37,220 nucleotides of DNA from Mycobacterium sherrisii (GTDB lineage Bacteria; Actinomycetota; Actinomycetes; Mycobacteriales; Mycobacteriaceae), in assembly GCF_002102355.1 (NCBI RefSeq), contig NZ_LQPT01000027.1:1-37220 (forward strand), given 5' to 3'. Position numbers and translations under genes: made by a program. Below, piece after piece: positions 36,498 through 37,220 of this stretch. A model generated the notes under the pieces. The model saw only the letters and a list, made by a program, of their open reading frames with translations, was not told the origin of the DNA and did no database searches. How positions within the stretch are numbered: the first letter of the stretch is position 1; each line of letters opens with the position of its first letter.

Positions 36498-37220
36498 TGT
36501 CAACCTGAATGAGGCACCGTTGCGCGGTATTTACTGAGCGTCCTCCTCTGGTTGGTCGGGTCGGTTGATCCACGAGGTTTCAGGGATCTTCGGTGGTTCG
36601 GGTGGTTTGCGGACGAACCGTTCTGGGTGTTCGGCGTAGGCGGCGTCGAGTACGCCGGCACGCTTGTCGCGGACTGCCTCGGCCAGGCCGTAGTGGACGT
36701 CAGCGGCGGTATGCAGGCCCAGGCCGGTGTGGCGGTGTTCATCGTTGTACCAACCGAAGAAATCCTGGCAGTGCCTTCGGGCGTCTTCGATTGAGCCGAA
36801 CCGGCCGGGGAATTCGGGCCGGTACTTCAACGTTTTGAACTGGGCCTCGCTGAACGGGTTGTCGTTGGAGACGTGTGGGCGCGAATGTGACTGGGTGACA
36901 CCAAGATCGGCGAGCAAGAACGCAACCGGCTTGCTGGTCATGGAACTGCCGCGGTCGGCGTGAATGGTCAACTGGTCACGGTCGATCCCTTGCTTGGCGC
37001 AGGTCTGGCGGATCAGCACCTCGGCCAGCGCGGCCGATTCGCGGCTGGCGACCATCCAGCCAACGACGTAGCGGGAGAAGATGTCCAAGATGACGTACAG
37101 GTAGTAGTAGGTCCACTTCGCCGGGCCGCGCAATTTCGTGATATCCCACGACCACACCGCATTTGGGGCGCTGGCGACCAGCTCGGGCTTCACCTTCGCC
37201 GGATGCGTCGCCTGCCGGCG
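36498..37220 (-). mobile_element. IS3-like insertion sequence, one end (partial)
   Basis: A transposase gene with its stop at 36531 lies on the minus strand and continues past the window edge. The element probably ends at 36498, where TGTCAACCTGAATGAGGCACC begins with the terminal TG usual for IS3-family ends. The toxin-gene reading frame is lost exactly there. The other terminus is outside the window, so the inverted repeat and target duplication cannot be checked. Confidence 0.7.
36531..37220 (-). CDS. IS3-family transposase OrfB, partial
   Basis: C-terminal 230 or so residues of a DDE transposase with an integrase core. The catalytic acids are visible: Asp in WSWDITKL, Asp in IHADRGSSM, and Glu in NPFSEAQFKTLKY, with 35 residues between the last two as in the IS3/retroviral integrase (rve) family. 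LYVILDIFSRYVVGW and FFGWYNDEHRHTGLGLHTAADVHYG are also typical. The frame stays open to the right edge (RRQATHPAKVKPELVASAPN), so the N-terminal part and OrfA lie outside. The stop is the TAA at 36531-36533, 33 bases inside the predicted IS end. Confidence 0.92.
   Translation of the reverse strand, partial: RRQATHPAKVKPELVASAPNAVWSWDITKLRGPAKWTYYYLYVILDIFSRYVVGWMVASRESAALAEVLIRQTCAKQGIDRDQLTIHADRGSSMTSKPVAFLLADLGVTQSHSRPHVSNDNPFSEAQFKTLKYRPEFPGRFGSIEDARRHCQDFFGWYNDEHRHTGLGLHTAADVHYGLAEAVRDKRAGVLDAAYAEHPERFVRKPPEPPKIPETSWINRPDQPEEDAQ

Overview
The window is high-GC actinobacterial DNA and, from protein content and gene order, chromosome of a Mycobacterium (probably a slow-growing non-tuberculous species). 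The backbone is colinear with the M. tuberculosis segment that runs from rubA down to desA3 (Rv3251c to about Rv3229c, from memory): rubA-rubB-alkX-sahH-tmk-mtrA-mtrB-lpqB, then comF-like-hpf-secA1, then mddA-like, Rv3235-like, tgs3-like, ppk2, Rv3231c-like, oxidoreductase and desA3. No tRNA, rRNA or CRISPR array was seen.

Layout. (1) 158-1206: two rubredoxins (one of each AlkG type) and their TetR regulator, with an 11-bp tandem repeat between rubB and alkX. (2) 1338-7919: SAH hydrolase, thymidylate kinase and the MtrA/MtrB/LpqB cell-envelope signalling operon. A 57-bp tandem repeat starts inside the mtrB/lpqB stop-start overlap and is translated into the LpqB signal peptide. (3) 7908-14590: an accessory block placed between lpqB and comF. 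It holds a methyltransferase coupled to a berberine-bridge-like FAD oxidase (minus strand), divergent from two tandem paralogous AraC regulators, followed by a CRP-like regulator with an N-terminal hydrophobic anchor overlapping a nitronate-monooxygenase-like gene. (4) 14629-19257: ComF-like phosphoribosyltransferase, long-form ribosome hibernation factor and SecA1. (5) 19254-23486: a second accessory block with an AraC regulator, an unknown protein, an HD-GYP protein carrying a LuxR-type HTH, and an MddA-like membrane methyltransferase. A 20-bp motif (18/20 identical) sits upstream of two of these genes. (6) 23505-31064: lipid and polyphosphate block with a WS/DGAT-like protein lacking the catalytic His, PPK2, a ferredoxin reductase-like protein and two DesA3 desaturases. 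The reductase and first desaturase promoters carry the same paired operator, two YTACG-N4-CGTAR sites 15 bp apart; the second desaturase lacks it.

(7) 31065-37220 is a decayed, rearranged tail: a multiply frameshifted gene, a small conserved hypothetical, a DUF2231-like membrane protein, a TetR gene without its DNA-binding domain, two copies of a thiolase 3' fragment flanking a Tat-exported peptidoglycan-amidase/LGFP protein, and the toxic tip of a polymorphic toxin with its probable immunity gene. The toxin gene is frameshifted and cut by an IS3-like element that runs off the right edge.

The strongest observations are the shared double operator at the reductase and desaturase genes, the translated repeat at the mtrB-lpqB junction, the IS-truncated toxin/immunity relic, the shared motif around the HD-GYP/LuxR gene, and the predicted membrane-anchored CRP regulator. 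All similarity statements come from reading the translations and from memory of the families; no database search was run.
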